Assembly (NCBI GenBank): GCA_013122435.1
Contig: WYDT01000022.1
Coordinates: forward strand, 58,643 to 122,642
Source of the DNA: Chloroflexi bacterium AL-N1
GTDB lineage: Bacteria > Chloroflexota > Chloroflexia > Chloroflexales > Roseiflexaceae
DNA: 64,000 bases
Direction: 5' to 3'
Under the pieces are notes generated by a model. It ran no database searches. It was not told the DNA's origin and saw only the letters and a program-made list of their open reading frames with translations. The translations under genes and the position numbers were made by a program. Shown in pieces: positions 44,724 to 53,716 of this stretch; positions within the stretch are counted from its first letter, which is position 1, and each line of letters opens with the position of its first letter.

Positions 44724-45486
44724 GACAGACAACGCCAACATCTACTATATTGAGCAGGGGAGCGGCGATCCGGTAGTACTGGTCCACGGCAACTGGTCCA
44801 CATCTTCTTGGTGGGAACCGGTGCTGGCGCGCCTGCCCAACAATCTCCGTGGCATTGCCTATGATGTGCGGGGACGCGGTCAAACGACCATCTCAGCGGG
44901 CGACTACAGCATCCAGACTCTCGCCAATGATCTGCGCGCATTGGCTGATGCGCTCGAACTCGATCATTTTCACCTCGTGGGACACTCACTTGGCAGCGCA
45001 ATTGCGATGCAGTTTGCACTTGATCATCCAACGTACGTGCGCTCCCTCACGGCATTGAGCCCAGCCTGGGTCGATGGCATGCCTGCCGCCTACAATGCAC
45101 CAGACGGTCATAAGGCATTCAAAGCAGATCGCGAGCTACTCGGACAGGCACTCAAGGCAGTTGCACCTGCCGTACCCGACGACGACTTTTGGCAGCGGCT
45201 CGTGACGGAGGGCTTTGAACAGGATATGGATGCCACTATAGAAACACTTAACACGCTGCAAGACTGGCAGCCCAGTGATCGGGTACGTGAGATTGCCGTC
45301 CCCAAACTGGTCGTTGATGGCAAACAAGACATGTTGACTGGCGGCGAGGTGGCGGTACGCGCTGCAGAAGCCCTCGGTGCACGACATGTGGTGTTGCCGG
45401 ACATCGGCCACTCACCCAATATCGAAGCACCAGATGTGTTTGTCCAACTACTGATTGAACATTTTGCCACGACAAAAACGAATTAA
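44710..45486 (+). CDS. Alpha/beta hydrolase 2
   Basis: A 258-aa alpha/beta hydrolase. VVLVHGNWSTSSWWEP, YDVRGRGQTT, nucleophile elbow GHSLGS (Ser93), Asp in LVVDGKQDMLTGG and His in DIGHSPNIEAPD. It is clearly different from hydrolase 1 in cap and sequence. ATG 44710 follows ACGGAGGAAAACC and lies inside the end of the previous gene. It is followed 28 bases later by the binding-protein gene, so it probably acts on the imported compound or its CoA derivative. Confidence 0.88.
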   Translation: MPFIKTDNANIYYIEQGSGDPVVLVHGNWSTSSWWEPVLARLPNNLRGIAYDVRGRGQTTISAGDYSIQTLANDLRALADALELDHFHLVGHSLGSAIAMQFALDHPTYVRSLTALSPAWVDGMPAAYNAPDGHKAFKADRELLGQALKAVAPAVPDDDFWQRLVTEGFEQDMDATIETLNTLQDWQPSDRVREIAVPKLVVDGKQDMLTGGEVAVRAAEALGARHVVLPDIGHSPNIEAPDVFVQLLIEHFATTKTN

Positions 45487-45514
45487 CCACTGATGGTACG
45501 ACAGGAGAACATCA

Positions 45515-46882
45515 ATGTCGAAAACTCACCTGTATCATGTGCGTACAACCAGCATCGCCCTACTTACAATCGTTCTATTACTCCTCGCCGCCTGTAATGG
45601 TACGCCTGCTGCTGAGCCGACAAGCGAAGCTGAGACCAATCAAAACGCTGCGTCAGAAAGCGCATCAGATGCCTCAAGTGAATCTGCCGAAGAACCCAAC
45701 ACCGCGAGCGAGAGTGCCGCCGATGGCGATGCAATCGTTGTGGGGATGATGACCGATGCCTCGGGGCTGCTGTCGATCTACGGGCCGATGTTTGAGCAGG
45801 GCTTTACCCTTGGCCTTGAATACGCCACGGATGGAAGCAATCAGGTGGCCGGTCGCCCTATCACCGTCGTCACCAAAGACACATCGAGTAACCCGGACAC
45901 AGGTGTCACGCTGGCACGTGAGGCCATCGAGAGCGATGGCGCCCAGATCCTCGTCGGCTCACCAAGTTCCCCGGTCGCGCTGGCGATTTCGGGGGTCGCA
46001 GCCGAGAACGAGGTTATCTATATCGCGGGGCCAGCCGCCACACCCGCACTGACCGGCGAGAACTTCAATGAGTATACCTTCCGCAATGGACGTACCAGTG
46101 ACCAGGACGCGTTGACGATGGGGGCAGCATTGCTTGAAGAAGGCGAGAACTTCATTCAGATCGCACAGGACAATGCCTTTGGGCAGGGCTCGGCAGCCGC
46201 GTTTTACAACACCATCAAAGAGTTGGATGGGGCATTCGCTCTTAACGACAACACTGATGGTTTGGGAACCGTGTTTGCCCCACCCGAAACGACCGACTTT
46301 ACGCCCTACATCAACCAGATTCTCGACTCCGGCGCAGATGTGCTGATCGTCACGTGGTCGGGTACTGGGTTTGTGCCGATGTTTCAACAAATGCAGCAGT
46401 TGGGGGTTTTTGATGTGGTGACCGTTGCGACTGGCTTTGGTGACAACCAGACCCTGGCGCAGGGATATGCCGATGCGGTAAACTCTGTGGGTGTGAGTGT
46501 CTATCACTACAGCTTATTTGATAATGACGTAAATAATTGGCTGATTGAAAAGCACCAGGAAGCCTACAATACCCCACCTGATCTGTTTACGGAGAGTGGT
46601 TTCAACTCCGCGCTTATGCTCGTCAGGGCGCTGGAGCAAACCGAGGGCGATCCGACAGCAACCGCAATGATCGATGCACTTGAAGGCATGACCTTTGACG
46701 GTCCTAAGGGACAGTACACCATTCGTGCCGAAGACCATGTGTTACTTCAGCCAATGACATTGGTACGTCTGATGAACACTGACGATCCCGAGTTTAAGTT
46801 CTTCGAGGTGGTGCGGGCATTCGAAACCGATGAGGTCGAACCCCCGTGCATCGTACCGGAAGAGTTGGGGCGGTGTGGATGA
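45515..46882 (+). CDS. HAAT-family substrate-binding lipoprotein (Liv-type)
   Basis: A 455-aa type I periplasmic binding protein. Signal peptide TSIALLTIVLLLLAAC with lipobox Cys; a Ser/Glu-rich linker (about 27-75); then GMMTDASGLLSIYGPM and the two lobes of a branched-chain amino-acid/amide/urea binding fold (LVGSPSSPVALAIS, YTFRNGRTSDQDA, FGQGSAAAF). HAAT systems import hydrophobic amino acids, amides, urea or aromatic acids. It belongs with the four transporter genes at 47092-51123, though a composite repeat lies between. ATG 45515 after CAGGAGAAC. Confidence 0.92.
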   Translation: MSKTHLYHVRTTSIALLTIVLLLLAACNGTPAAEPTSEAETNQNAASESASDASSESAEEPNTASESAADGDAIVVGMMTDASGLLSIYGPMFEQGFTLGLEYATDGSNQVAGRPITVVTKDTSSNPDTGVTLAREAIESDGAQILVGSPSSPVALAISGVAAENEVIYIAGPAATPALTGENFNEYTFRNGRTSDQDALTMGAALLEEGENFIQIAQDNAFGQGSAAAFYNTIKELDGAFALNDNTDGLGTVFAPPETTDFTPYINQILDSGADVLIVTWSGTGFVPMFQQMQQLGVFDVVTVATGFGDNQTLAQGYADAVNSVGVSVYHYSLFDNDVNNWLIEKHQEAYNTPPDLFTESGFNSALMLVRALEQTEGDPTATAMIDALEGMTFDGPKGQYTIRAEDHVLLQPMTLVRLMNTDDPEFKFFEVVRAFETDEVEPPCIVPEELGRCG

Positions 46883-46886
46883 AGTA

Positions 46887-47022
46887 TGGGTTAGGGGTTA
46901 GGTGATTAAGGGTTAAGCCATGCCATGCCTTACCCGCAGGTGCGTGGCTAGCCCGCACACCGAATCACCCGCCACCCGTCACCAAGCAGAGTGGGTAGCG
47001 GCGGTTTGCAACCGCCGGATGG
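46887..47022 (+). repeat. Composite hairpin repeat, copy 2
   Basis: Order on the plus strand: GGGTTAGGGGTTAGG ... TTAAGGGTTAAG (46888-46917), GCAGGTGCGTGGCTAGCC-CGCACACCG (46936-46962, hairpin), GTCACCAAGCAGA (46978-46990) and GTAGCGGCGGTTTGCAACC-GCC (46995-47016; GGCGGTT / AACCGCC stem). It matches copy 1 (41063-41173) module by module, with an 18-base insertion between the second and third modules. It ends about 70 bases before the livG-like start. Confidence 0.7.
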
Positions 47023-47091
47023 TACTAAGTGATACCGACTAAGAAGAACGACACAGGGCTTCTGAAAACCGAAGTGGTTAAAGGCCAACCC

Positions 47092-47871
47092 ATGAACAAT
47101 GCAATTATTGAGACACGCAAACTTTCACGAGACTTTGGCGGGTTGCGGGCCGTCGATCAGGTCGATCTGCGCGTGCAGGATGATACACTCCACGCCATCA
47201 TTGGACCAAATGGCGCCGGTAAAACAACGCTGTTCAACCTGATCAGCGGATACATCAAAGCAACCGATGGGCATGTGTATCTGCGTGGTCGTGACATCAC
47301 CCGTGTCCCACTGCACCGCATGGCCCATCTTGGCATCGGTCGCTCTTTCCAAATCACCAATGTCTTTCCTAACCTAAGTGTGCTGGAAAACGTTCGTCTT
47401 TCAGCCCAGGCGCTCGGTCACGACAACCTGAAATTCTGGCAAACCGCCAAGCGATTCCACCACTACGAAGAACTGGCACACAAGGCCCTGCAGCAGGTCG
47501 GGCTGGCAGATCGAGCAGACACGGTGGCGGCAGTACTACCACACGGCGATAAACGCAAACTGGAATTGGCCATCCTGCTTGCTGCCGATCCGCAGGTGCT
47601 GTTGCTCGACGAACCAACAGCAGGAATGGCCACCGAACAGGTTCCGGTACTGCTCGAGACCTTACGCGCCATCCGCAAGGACACGGGGAAAACGATCCTG
47701 CTGGTTGAACACAATATGAGTGTGGTAATGAACGTATCTGATCGCATCACCGTCATGCATCAGGGGGGCGTGCTCGCCGAGGGCACACCCACGGAGATTA
47801 CTGCCAACACCGCCGTCCAACAAGCCTATCTGGGAGAGTCGTATCACTATGACCAACCTGCTCACCATTGA
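47092..47871 (+). CDS. HAAT ABC transporter ATPase (LivG type)
   Basis: A 259-aa ABC ATPase. Walker A GPNGAGKTTLFN, Q-loop GIGRSFQITNVFPNL (LivG-type), Walker B QVLLLDEPTAG, H-loop LLVEHNMSVVM. The usual LSGG signature is replaced here by LPHGDKRKLELAILL, the standard LivG variant. ATG 47092 starts the domain; earlier in-frame codons lie in the repeat. It overlaps livF by 23 bases, so the two ATPases are translated together. Energises uptake with the two permeases downstream. Confidence 0.92.
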   Translation: MNNAIIETRKLSRDFGGLRAVDQVDLRVQDDTLHAIIGPNGAGKTTLFNLISGYIKATDGHVYLRGRDITRVPLHRMAHLGIGRSFQITNVFPNLSVLENVRLSAQALGHDNLKFWQTAKRFHHYEELAHKALQQVGLADRADTVAAVLPHGDKRKLELAILLAADPQVLLLDEPTAGMATEQVPVLLETLRAIRKDTGKTILLVEHNMSVVMNVSDRITVMHQGGVLAEGTPTEITANTAVQQAYLGESYHYDQPAHH

Positions 47872-48553
47872 ATCGATTCACACCTTCATTGGGCAATTCC
47901 ATATCCTTGAGGGCGTCTCACTAACGGTACCGCAGGGCAGCATCACCGCGCTGCTGGGGCGCAACGGCGCAGGCAAAACCACGACGCTACGCTCGATTAT
48001 CGGCTTGAACGCACCACGTACCGGCCAGATCCTCTTCGATGGAGCCGCCATTCAGGGCCGTCCCGCCTACGAGATTGCAACCCTCGGGATTGGCTATGTG
48101 CCGGAGCATCGCGCCATCTTTCGTGATCTGACTGTCGAAGAAAACCTCAAAATTGCGGAGCGTCACAAAGGTGATTTGGATCGCAAAGTCGATCTTATTT
48201 TTGAACTCTTTCCCGACCTCAAACGCTTCTACCGTATGGATGGTGGCAAGCTCTCAGGTGGGCAGCAACAGATGCTGGCGATTGCACGAGCGCTGGTGTC
48301 CGACAATCGTCTGTTGCTGATCGATGAGCCCAGCGAAGGGCTGGCACCGTTGATCGTCGAGCAGATCATTGCGGTACTACGCCAGTTGTCGGAACAACTC
48401 ACCGTGCTACTGGTCGAGCAAAACTTTCGCATGGCCGCACAACTGGCGGATCACTACTACATCCTTGATGATGGGCATTCCGTTCATAGCGGACCCATGG
48501 CTGATCTCGTGGAAGATCACGCGCTGATCGCCAGATATCTGGGGACAGGCTAA
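47849..48553 (+). CDS. HAAT ABC transporter ATPase (LivF type)
   Basis: A 234-aa ABC ATPase. Walker A GRNGAGKTTTLRSI, Q-loop region IGYVPEHRAIFRDLTVEENL, signature KLSGGQQQMLAIARAL, Walker B NRLLLIDEPSEGLAP, H-loop LLVEQNF. The PE(H/D)R before FRDLTV is characteristic of LivF. ATG 47849 follows GGGAGAG. It is translationally coupled to livG and followed 15 bases later by the LivH-type permease. Confidence 0.93.
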   Translation: MTNLLTIESIHTFIGQFHILEGVSLTVPQGSITALLGRNGAGKTTTLRSIIGLNAPRTGQILFDGAAIQGRPAYEIATLGIGYVPEHRAIFRDLTVEENLKIAERHKGDLDRKVDLIFELFPDLKRFYRMDGGKLSGGQQQMLAIARALVSDNRLLLIDEPSEGLAPLIVEQIIAVLRQLSEQLTVLLVEQNFRMAAQLADHYYILDDGHSVHSGPMADLVEDHALIARYLGTG

Positions 48554-48568
48554 CGACACAGGTGGTTT

Positions 48569-50080
48569 ATGGTCACATTTTTACGTCTTAATCGAAACGC
48601 GTTAATCGGAGCTTTTGCTGTTTTGCTCGTCTTTGTGTGGTCGTTTCAGCAGTTCGAGCCACAGGTAACGGTGAGCATTCTGCTGTCCGGCCTCACGCTG
48701 GGAGCGCTCTATTTCTTGGTCACGTCGGGGCTCTCACTGATCTTTGGGTTGATGGATGTGTTGAACTTTGCCCATGGTGTGCTGTTTATGTTTGGTGCAT
48801 ATATGGGATACACACTCTATGCCAACCCACGTCTGCTGATCAACATACTGCCGTTTATTTGTGTCCTGATTGGTGGCATAGTGGTGAGCTCTTGGGTCAT
48901 ACAACGATGTGCGGTGCGTCTACCGTCAGAACGGGTAGCGCAAACACTTGTAGTGGGCTGCTGGGTCGGCGCGAGTGTTTTGCTGTTGCTTGGCATACGT
49001 GGTTTCGACCTCACCGCGTTGTCGGCAGGTGCAACCACGTCTGCTGGTGGCGCCATCGCCACTGAGAAAGCTCAGGAAAGCGTCGGTGATTATGCTGTGC
49101 GGCTCATTCTGTTGACCATGGCCGGTCTGGCAATGGGCATCGCACGGAGCATACGACCTCTTCATTCCATCAATCAACAGGTGCGTTGGCGACCACTGGC
49201 ACTCGGCGCAACAATGATCCTGATCGCGTTTGCACTGTTGCCGTTCCGCACGGCGGCCGAACAGATCATCCTCAACCTGTCGTCCAACTGGCGCTTTCTA
49301 CTAGCGCTGGTGGTTGGCGCAATCAGTGGTACAGCGGTGGGCGCTTTGATCGAGTGGACCCTGATTCGCCCCCTTTATGATCGACCGATTTATCAGATTC
49401 TGGTAACCCTCGGGCTGGTATTTGTGGGAACGGAACTGGTCAAAGGTGTGTGGGGTCCGGCAGGGTATTTTATGGAGACACCAGCATTTTTCAATCAGCG
49501 TGGTGATATGTGTCCCTCACCACATCTGCTGGCGTGGCTGCGTGACAACTGCGCGGCCATTGACATACTGGGGCGGCCATTCCCAAGTTATCGCCTCTTT
49601 ATCATCTTTTTGGGCATTGTTATTTTTATTGCAATTGGTCTGGTGCTCCAGCGAACCCGCCTGGGCATGATTATCCGCGCCGGGGTGCAGGATGGGGAGA
49701 TGGTACAGGCACTCGGGGTCAATGTGCGGCAGGTCTTCACACTGGTGTTTGCACTTGGCACGGGGCTGGCGGCATTAGGTGGCATCGCGGCAGCACCGTT
49801 TATTGGTGTGAATCCGAACATTGGGCAGGAATTTTTGTTACAGGCATTTATCGCCGTGGTGATCGGTGGGATGGGTAGTTATGTTGGGGCGGCGATGGGC
49901 GCCTTGTTGGTGGGGATGGCACGCGCTTTTGGTGACCAAATCGTACTATCGGGTATTCAGTTGCCTGGCATGGCCGAAGCGATCCAGATGTCGCCGTCCA
50001 TCGCCCGTGCCTCGACGGTATTGATTATGGCGCTAGTGTTGCTGGTACGTCCGACCGGGTTGTTTGGGAAAAAGGATTAA
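48569..50080 (+). CDS. HAAT ABC permease (LivH type) with large internal insertion
   Basis: A 503-aa permease, against a usual 290-310 for LivH. Residues 35-88 match the normal start (LSGLTLGALYFLVTSGLSLI, FGLMDVLNFAHGVLFMFGAY). Residues about 110-240 are extra: two or three hydrophobic segments (QTLVVGCWVGASVLLLLGIR, YAVRLILLTMAGLAMGIA, LALGATMILIAFALLPF) with Ala/Thr-rich loops. The standard sequence resumes at about 245 (LALVVGAISGTAVGALIEW, LIRPLYDRPIYQILVTLGLV). A second unusual loop around 300-335 contains MCPSPHLLAWLRDNC. The EAA-type loop AGVQDGEMVQALGVNVRQVF is intact, so it should work as a permease. The insertion probably changes substrate access or binding-protein docking. Confidence 0.85.
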   Translation: MVTFLRLNRNALIGAFAVLLVFVWSFQQFEPQVTVSILLSGLTLGALYFLVTSGLSLIFGLMDVLNFAHGVLFMFGAYMGYTLYANPRLLINILPFICVLIGGIVVSSWVIQRCAVRLPSERVAQTLVVGCWVGASVLLLLGIRGFDLTALSAGATTSAGGAIATEKAQESVGDYAVRLILLTMAGLAMGIARSIRPLHSINQQVRWRPLALGATMILIAFALLPFRTAAEQIILNLSSNWRFLLALVVGAISGTAVGALIEWTLIRPLYDRPIYQILVTLGLVFVGTELVKGVWGPAGYFMETPAFFNQRGDMCPSPHLLAWLRDNCAAIDILGRPFPSYRLFIIFLGIVIFIAIGLVLQRTRLGMIIRAGVQDGEMVQALGVNVRQVFTLVFALGTGLAALGGIAAAPFIGVNPNIGQEFLLQAFIAVVIGGMGSYVGAAMGALLVGMARAFGDQIVLSGIQLPGMAEAIQMSPSIARASTVLIMALVLLVRPTGLFGKKD

Positions 50081-50091
50081 CAGGTGACAAT

Positions 50092-51123
50092 GTGAAATTG
50101 CTTAGACAATTGATACCACACAGCTGGGGTGGTTTTGGTGTGCTGGTCATACTGGTACTTTTTCCCTTTATCATTGCGATGCTGACCGGCCAGCCAGTCG
50201 ATGAAGGTGCGCCGAAGTTCTGGCAGGGAATGTTGATACAGGTCTTTATCCTGGCCGTCTATGCCATGAGCTACGATCTGCTAATGGGCTACACCGGCAT
50301 ACTCTCTTTTGGCCATGCGCTGTTCTTTGGCACAGGTGCATATGTAACCGGCCTTCTGCTCAAGCATGCGGAATGGTCGCTCTGGGCGGCGTTATTGATG
50401 GTATTGCTGGTGGCGCTCATCCAGAGCCTGCTGATCGGTATGCTCTCGCTGCGGGTGAGTGGCGTTTACTTTGCAATGGTGACACTGGCGTTTGCCCAGA
50501 TGTTTTTTATTCTGTCAGAGGCAACCGACTTTCGCCAATGGACCGGTGCCGAGGATGGTCTGCAGTCTATTCCGGTCCCGGCGTGGCTGAGTCCCACCGA
50601 CGAACGGATGCGCTTCTACTTTATTACCCTGGGATTCTGCGTCGTGATGTATGTGATTGCGCGGCGTGTGGTAAACTCTCCGACTGGGCGGGTAATGGCG
50701 GCTATCCGCGAGAATGAGCAACGGGCGCGGATGCTGGGCTACAACATCTTTGTATACAAGCTCATAGCGGTCGTTCTCTCCGGTTTGCTGGCTGCTCTGG
50801 CCGGATCGATGAATGCGTTGTGGAACCTCAATGCGAATCCGGCCATGCTTGGTGTCAACACCACGATCAACGCTCTGCTGATGACGATCATCGGTGGTGC
50901 AGGAACTTTGATCGGGCCGATGCTCGGCGCGGGGGTCATACAACTGCTGGGCTACTGGCTCAATACGCTGTTTGGCCCACGGTGGCCGCTTATCTTCGGT
51001 ATCGTATACATTCTCATTGTGTTATTCTTTCCACGTGGCCTGGTTGGGACATGGCGTGCACAACGGCTTGAGTGGCACACGACCTGGTCGCAGCGATTGC
51101 GAAGGCTTGGACGTAGTGTGTAA
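50092..51123 (+). CDS. HAAT ABC permease (LivM type)
   Basis: A 343-aa permease with about ten hydrophobic helices. LivM hallmarks: YDLLMGYTGILSFGHALFFG, LRVSGVYFAMVTLAFAQMFF, the cytoplasmic loop AAIRENEQRARMLGYNIFVY, and MTIIGGAGTLIGPMLGAGVI near the end. Start is GTG 50092 with AGGTGACAAT upstream, eleven bases after the LivH stop. Last gene of the transporter. Confidence 0.92.
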   Translation: MKLLRQLIPHSWGGFGVLVILVLFPFIIAMLTGQPVDEGAPKFWQGMLIQVFILAVYAMSYDLLMGYTGILSFGHALFFGTGAYVTGLLLKHAEWSLWAALLMVLLVALIQSLLIGMLSLRVSGVYFAMVTLAFAQMFFILSEATDFRQWTGAEDGLQSIPVPAWLSPTDERMRFYFITLGFCVVMYVIARRVVNSPTGRVMAAIRENEQRARMLGYNIFVYKLIAVVLSGLLAALAGSMNALWNLNANPAMLGVNTTINALLMTIIGGAGTLIGPMLGAGVIQLLGYWLNTLFGPRWPLIFGIVYILIVLFFPRGLVGTWRAQRLEWHTTWSQRLRRLGRSV

Positions 51124-51225
51124 CCAAACCCTCCAAAGATTCCGATAGCTTGCAACTCTCTCACCTGTAACACGTATATGCATGTGTGATAAAACAGATT
51201 GACCTATATTCGGCGGAGGGTCAGC

Positions 51226-51761
51226 GTGGTAACACATTCAATCATGTCCATATTCCAGTTTACACCCAACGATCTTGTAGCCAATCGTGCGGGCTATGCT
51301 ACGACAAAACAAATCTACCAAAAGACCCAACCATCAGTTCTTGAGATACTTTTGGCAATTACTCTTGGCGTGTGGGTTGTTGTGGGAACTACTATAGGCA
51401 TTGGTGTAGTGTTCTTTCACATAGTGTTCAATCATAGACTCAATATGGAGGAGCACTGTGTTACGCCTTTATACTGCTGGTTCTGCCAGTAGGCGTTATC
51501 GTGTATCTGATACGACGTATGCTACAGAAGCGGCAAGATCGACACACATGTATCGTCAATCGTGTTTCTGGGTCGATTACGCTGGAAAAACGAAAATCTA
51601 GTGATAGCGTTGTACCAAAAATGTGTTACTTACATATTGGTGGTGAAAAGCTAGAGCTTACCTATTACCAATATAGAATGCTCAAACCATACCAGCATAC
51701 CAACTGGAGTGTGTACTACTTTACCCATTCCAAGACTATTGCCTCCCTTGAACCATATTAG
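51226..51761 (+). pseudogene. Duplicated small membrane protein gene, frameshifted copy
   Basis: A near-duplicate of the intact gene at 51916-52467, including its leader and ribosome-binding site (GGAGGGTCAGC before a GTG start). The N-terminal half reads FQFTPNDLVANRAGYATTKQ and a membrane helix. Near 51445-51452, a net deletion of about 14 bases relative to the intact copy breaks the frame. The C-terminal half continues in another frame (QKRQDRHTCIVNRVSGSITL, HIGGEKLELTYYQYRMLKPY) to 51761. Both halves are preserved, so the frameshift is probably recent. Confidence 0.8.
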
Positions 51762-51915
51762 AAAGAACCTCAATCTATTACAGTAGGCAGAGTAGTGATA
51801 GTAGCAAACCCTCAAACAAAATCTTCAGAAATCCTGATCGTCTGTAACCCTCTTGCTTCCAACACGTACATGTGTGTGATAAAACAGATTGACCTACATT
51901 CGAGGGAGGGTCAGC

Positions 51916-52467
51916 GTGGTAACACATTCAATTATGTCCATATTCCAGTTTACACCTGACGATCTTGTGGCCAATCGTGCAGGTTATGCCACACCCAAAC
52001 AAACCTATCGAAAGATCCAACCATCAGTTCTTGAGATATTGTTCCTTGTCGCTTTCGGAACATGGACAATCATGGGAACGATAATTGGGTGTGGTATTGT
52101 ACTCTTAAATGTACTATTCACTAATGGATTAGACATTACTCTTTCGAGTATGGTTGGAGCATTGTTCTACGCCTTTATATTGGTTATTGCACCAGCATAC
52201 ATGGTGATACACCTGCTGCAACGTATACGGCAGAAACGACATGATCGCCATACACGTATCGTCCATCGTGCTTTCGGACCAATCACACTGGAAGAACAAG
52301 AAAAAAACACAGTTGATTCAACATATACTTACTATTTTTTGCGTATTGGTTATGAAAAACTAGAGATCACTTACGAGCAGTATACTACTCTTCAACCATA
52401 CCAGAACACCAACTGGAAGGTATATTACTTTCCTCACTCAAAGATCATCGCATCACTTGAGCGTTGA
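51916..52467 (+). CDS. Small two-helix membrane protein of unknown function
   Basis: A 183-aa protein. N-terminal motif FTPDDLVANRAGYATPKQ (also seen in other Chloroflexota membrane proteins, to my recollection), then two membrane helices (ILFLVAFGTWTIMGTIIGCG and MVGALFYAFILVIAPAYMVI) and a C-terminal cytoplasmic domain (FGPITLEEQEKN, YYFLRIGYEKLEITYEQYTT, NTNWKVYYFPHSKIIASLE). The end resembles the sort of small beta domain found in YcxB-like proteins, but I cannot assign a family. GTG 51916 is the likely start, with GGAGGG six bases upstream; an ATG at 51934 is possible. Tandem paralogue of the frameshifted copy before it. Confidence 0.7.
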   Translation: MVTHSIMSIFQFTPDDLVANRAGYATPKQTYRKIQPSVLEILFLVAFGTWTIMGTIIGCGIVLLNVLFTNGLDITLSSMVGALFYAFILVIAPAYMVIHLLQRIRQKRHDRHTRIVHRAFGPITLEEQEKNTVDSTYTYYFLRIGYEKLEITYEQYTTLQPYQNTNWKVYYFPHSKIIASLER

Positions 52468-52634
52468 TAATTTCAAGGTTATCGAACCATCACACCACGT
52501 GGGAACACGTTCTCGTTCATGTGCGCCTTTTTACACTATGATGGGATGGTAGAGGATGCAATCAAACCCACCTACTTGCCCTGGAAGATGAGTGACCACA
52601 ACCCTTATCCGACCTCATAATGAAAGAGGCTCGT

Positions 52635-53639
52635 ATGAACGTTATTCTCATTCCACTTGATGGTTCCATATTTGCCGAACAGGTGCTACCGCATATTGAG
52701 CGGTTGGCTCTGTTGCTCAATGCGCGAGTTCAGCTCCTGCATGTCATCTCAGACAAGATCAACACCAAACTGTATCAGGACTATATAGCCGATGATATGG
52801 TTATGACGATGTATGGTGTAGGAGAACCGTTTCATGATAGTGTTGATCTTGAACAGCAAGTCTGGGAAGCACAATACAAATATACCGACACCTATCTCCA
52901 ATCTGTTGCCCATCGCTTGCAAAACGCAGGATTGGTGGTTGACACCGATATTCGTACCGGTGTAGTCGCCAAACGGATCATTGAGGTAGCGAATGAACTC
53001 GGCACTACAATGATTGCGATGGCCACCCATGATCGGCAGGGTATCCGACGCTGGGCTGTGGGGAGTGTGGCCGACGAGATCGTTCACGCCGCGCAATGCC
53101 CGGTGTTCCTGGTACGTGGCGACCCTGAACGCAAATATGACATGCTGCCGATACGTCGTATTCTGGTTCCGCTCGATGGATCAACGCTGGCGACTGCCGC
53201 GCTGCCCTTAGCGATTGAATTGGCTATGGCATCGTACGCCGAGATGATTCTATTCCAGGCTATTTCACCACGCAGACAACCAGCGCTTGAACGCTATGTC
53301 GCACCCATTGGTATGACCACACCACAGAGACACGAGGTAGCACGTGAGCTATGTGCATTGGCTGATCAACTGCGGCATGCAGAACTGCGTGTAACACCCA
53401 CCGTATCGGTTGGATGGCCTGCGACCGAGATCGTCCATGAGGCAGTGTACCGTGACGTGGATGTGATTGTGATGGCAACACACGGCTACAGCGGGCTACG
53501 GCGCTGGGTCATGGGAAGCAATGCCGACCGTGTGTTACACGAGAGCAAAACACCCATCATTCTGGTCCGGCCAGCCGAAGACCAACAAACCCCATTCTAT
53601 CTCCACCATACTCACGAAGAGGCCATCGGCTCTGGATGA
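52635..53639 (+). CDS. Tandem universal stress protein (two UspA domains)
   Basis: A 334-aa cytoplasmic protein with two UspA domains (about 1-160 and 175-315). Each starts with a strand of the type ILIPLDGS/ILVPLDGS and ends with an ATP-binding loop: MATHDRQGIRRWAVGSVADE and MATHGYSGLRRWVMGSNADR (G-x2-G-x9-G-S pattern). Domain 1 has a long acidic insertion (residues 55-80). ATG 52635 is chosen for AAAGAGGCTCGT upstream. It probably binds ATP and responds to energy or redox stress. An intrinsic terminator follows. Confidence 0.9.
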   Translation: MNVILIPLDGSIFAEQVLPHIERLALLLNARVQLLHVISDKINTKLYQDYIADDMVMTMYGVGEPFHDSVDLEQQVWEAQYKYTDTYLQSVAHRLQNAGLVVDTDIRTGVVAKRIIEVANELGTTMIAMATHDRQGIRRWAVGSVADEIVHAAQCPVFLVRGDPERKYDMLPIRRILVPLDGSTLATAALPLAIELAMASYAEMILFQAISPRRQPALERYVAPIGMTTPQRHEVARELCALADQLRHAELRVTPTVSVGWPATEIVHEAVYRDVDVIVMATHGYSGLRRWVMGSNADRVLHESKTPIILVRPAEDQQTPFYLHHTHEEAIGSG

Positions 53640-53678
53640 TACTGATATGACATCTCGGATTGACTGGTGAATAATTGG

Positions 53679-53716
53679 AAAAGAGGACATGAGCTAGACG
53701 CAACATGTCCTCTTTT
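53679..53716 (+). terminator. Intrinsic terminator after universal stress gene
   Basis: AAAAGAGGACATG pairs perfectly with CATGTCCTCTTTT (13 bp) around a 12-base loop, and the 3' arm runs into TTTTTT. It lies 40 bases after the stop. This is the clearest rho-independent terminator in the window. Confidence 0.9.
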
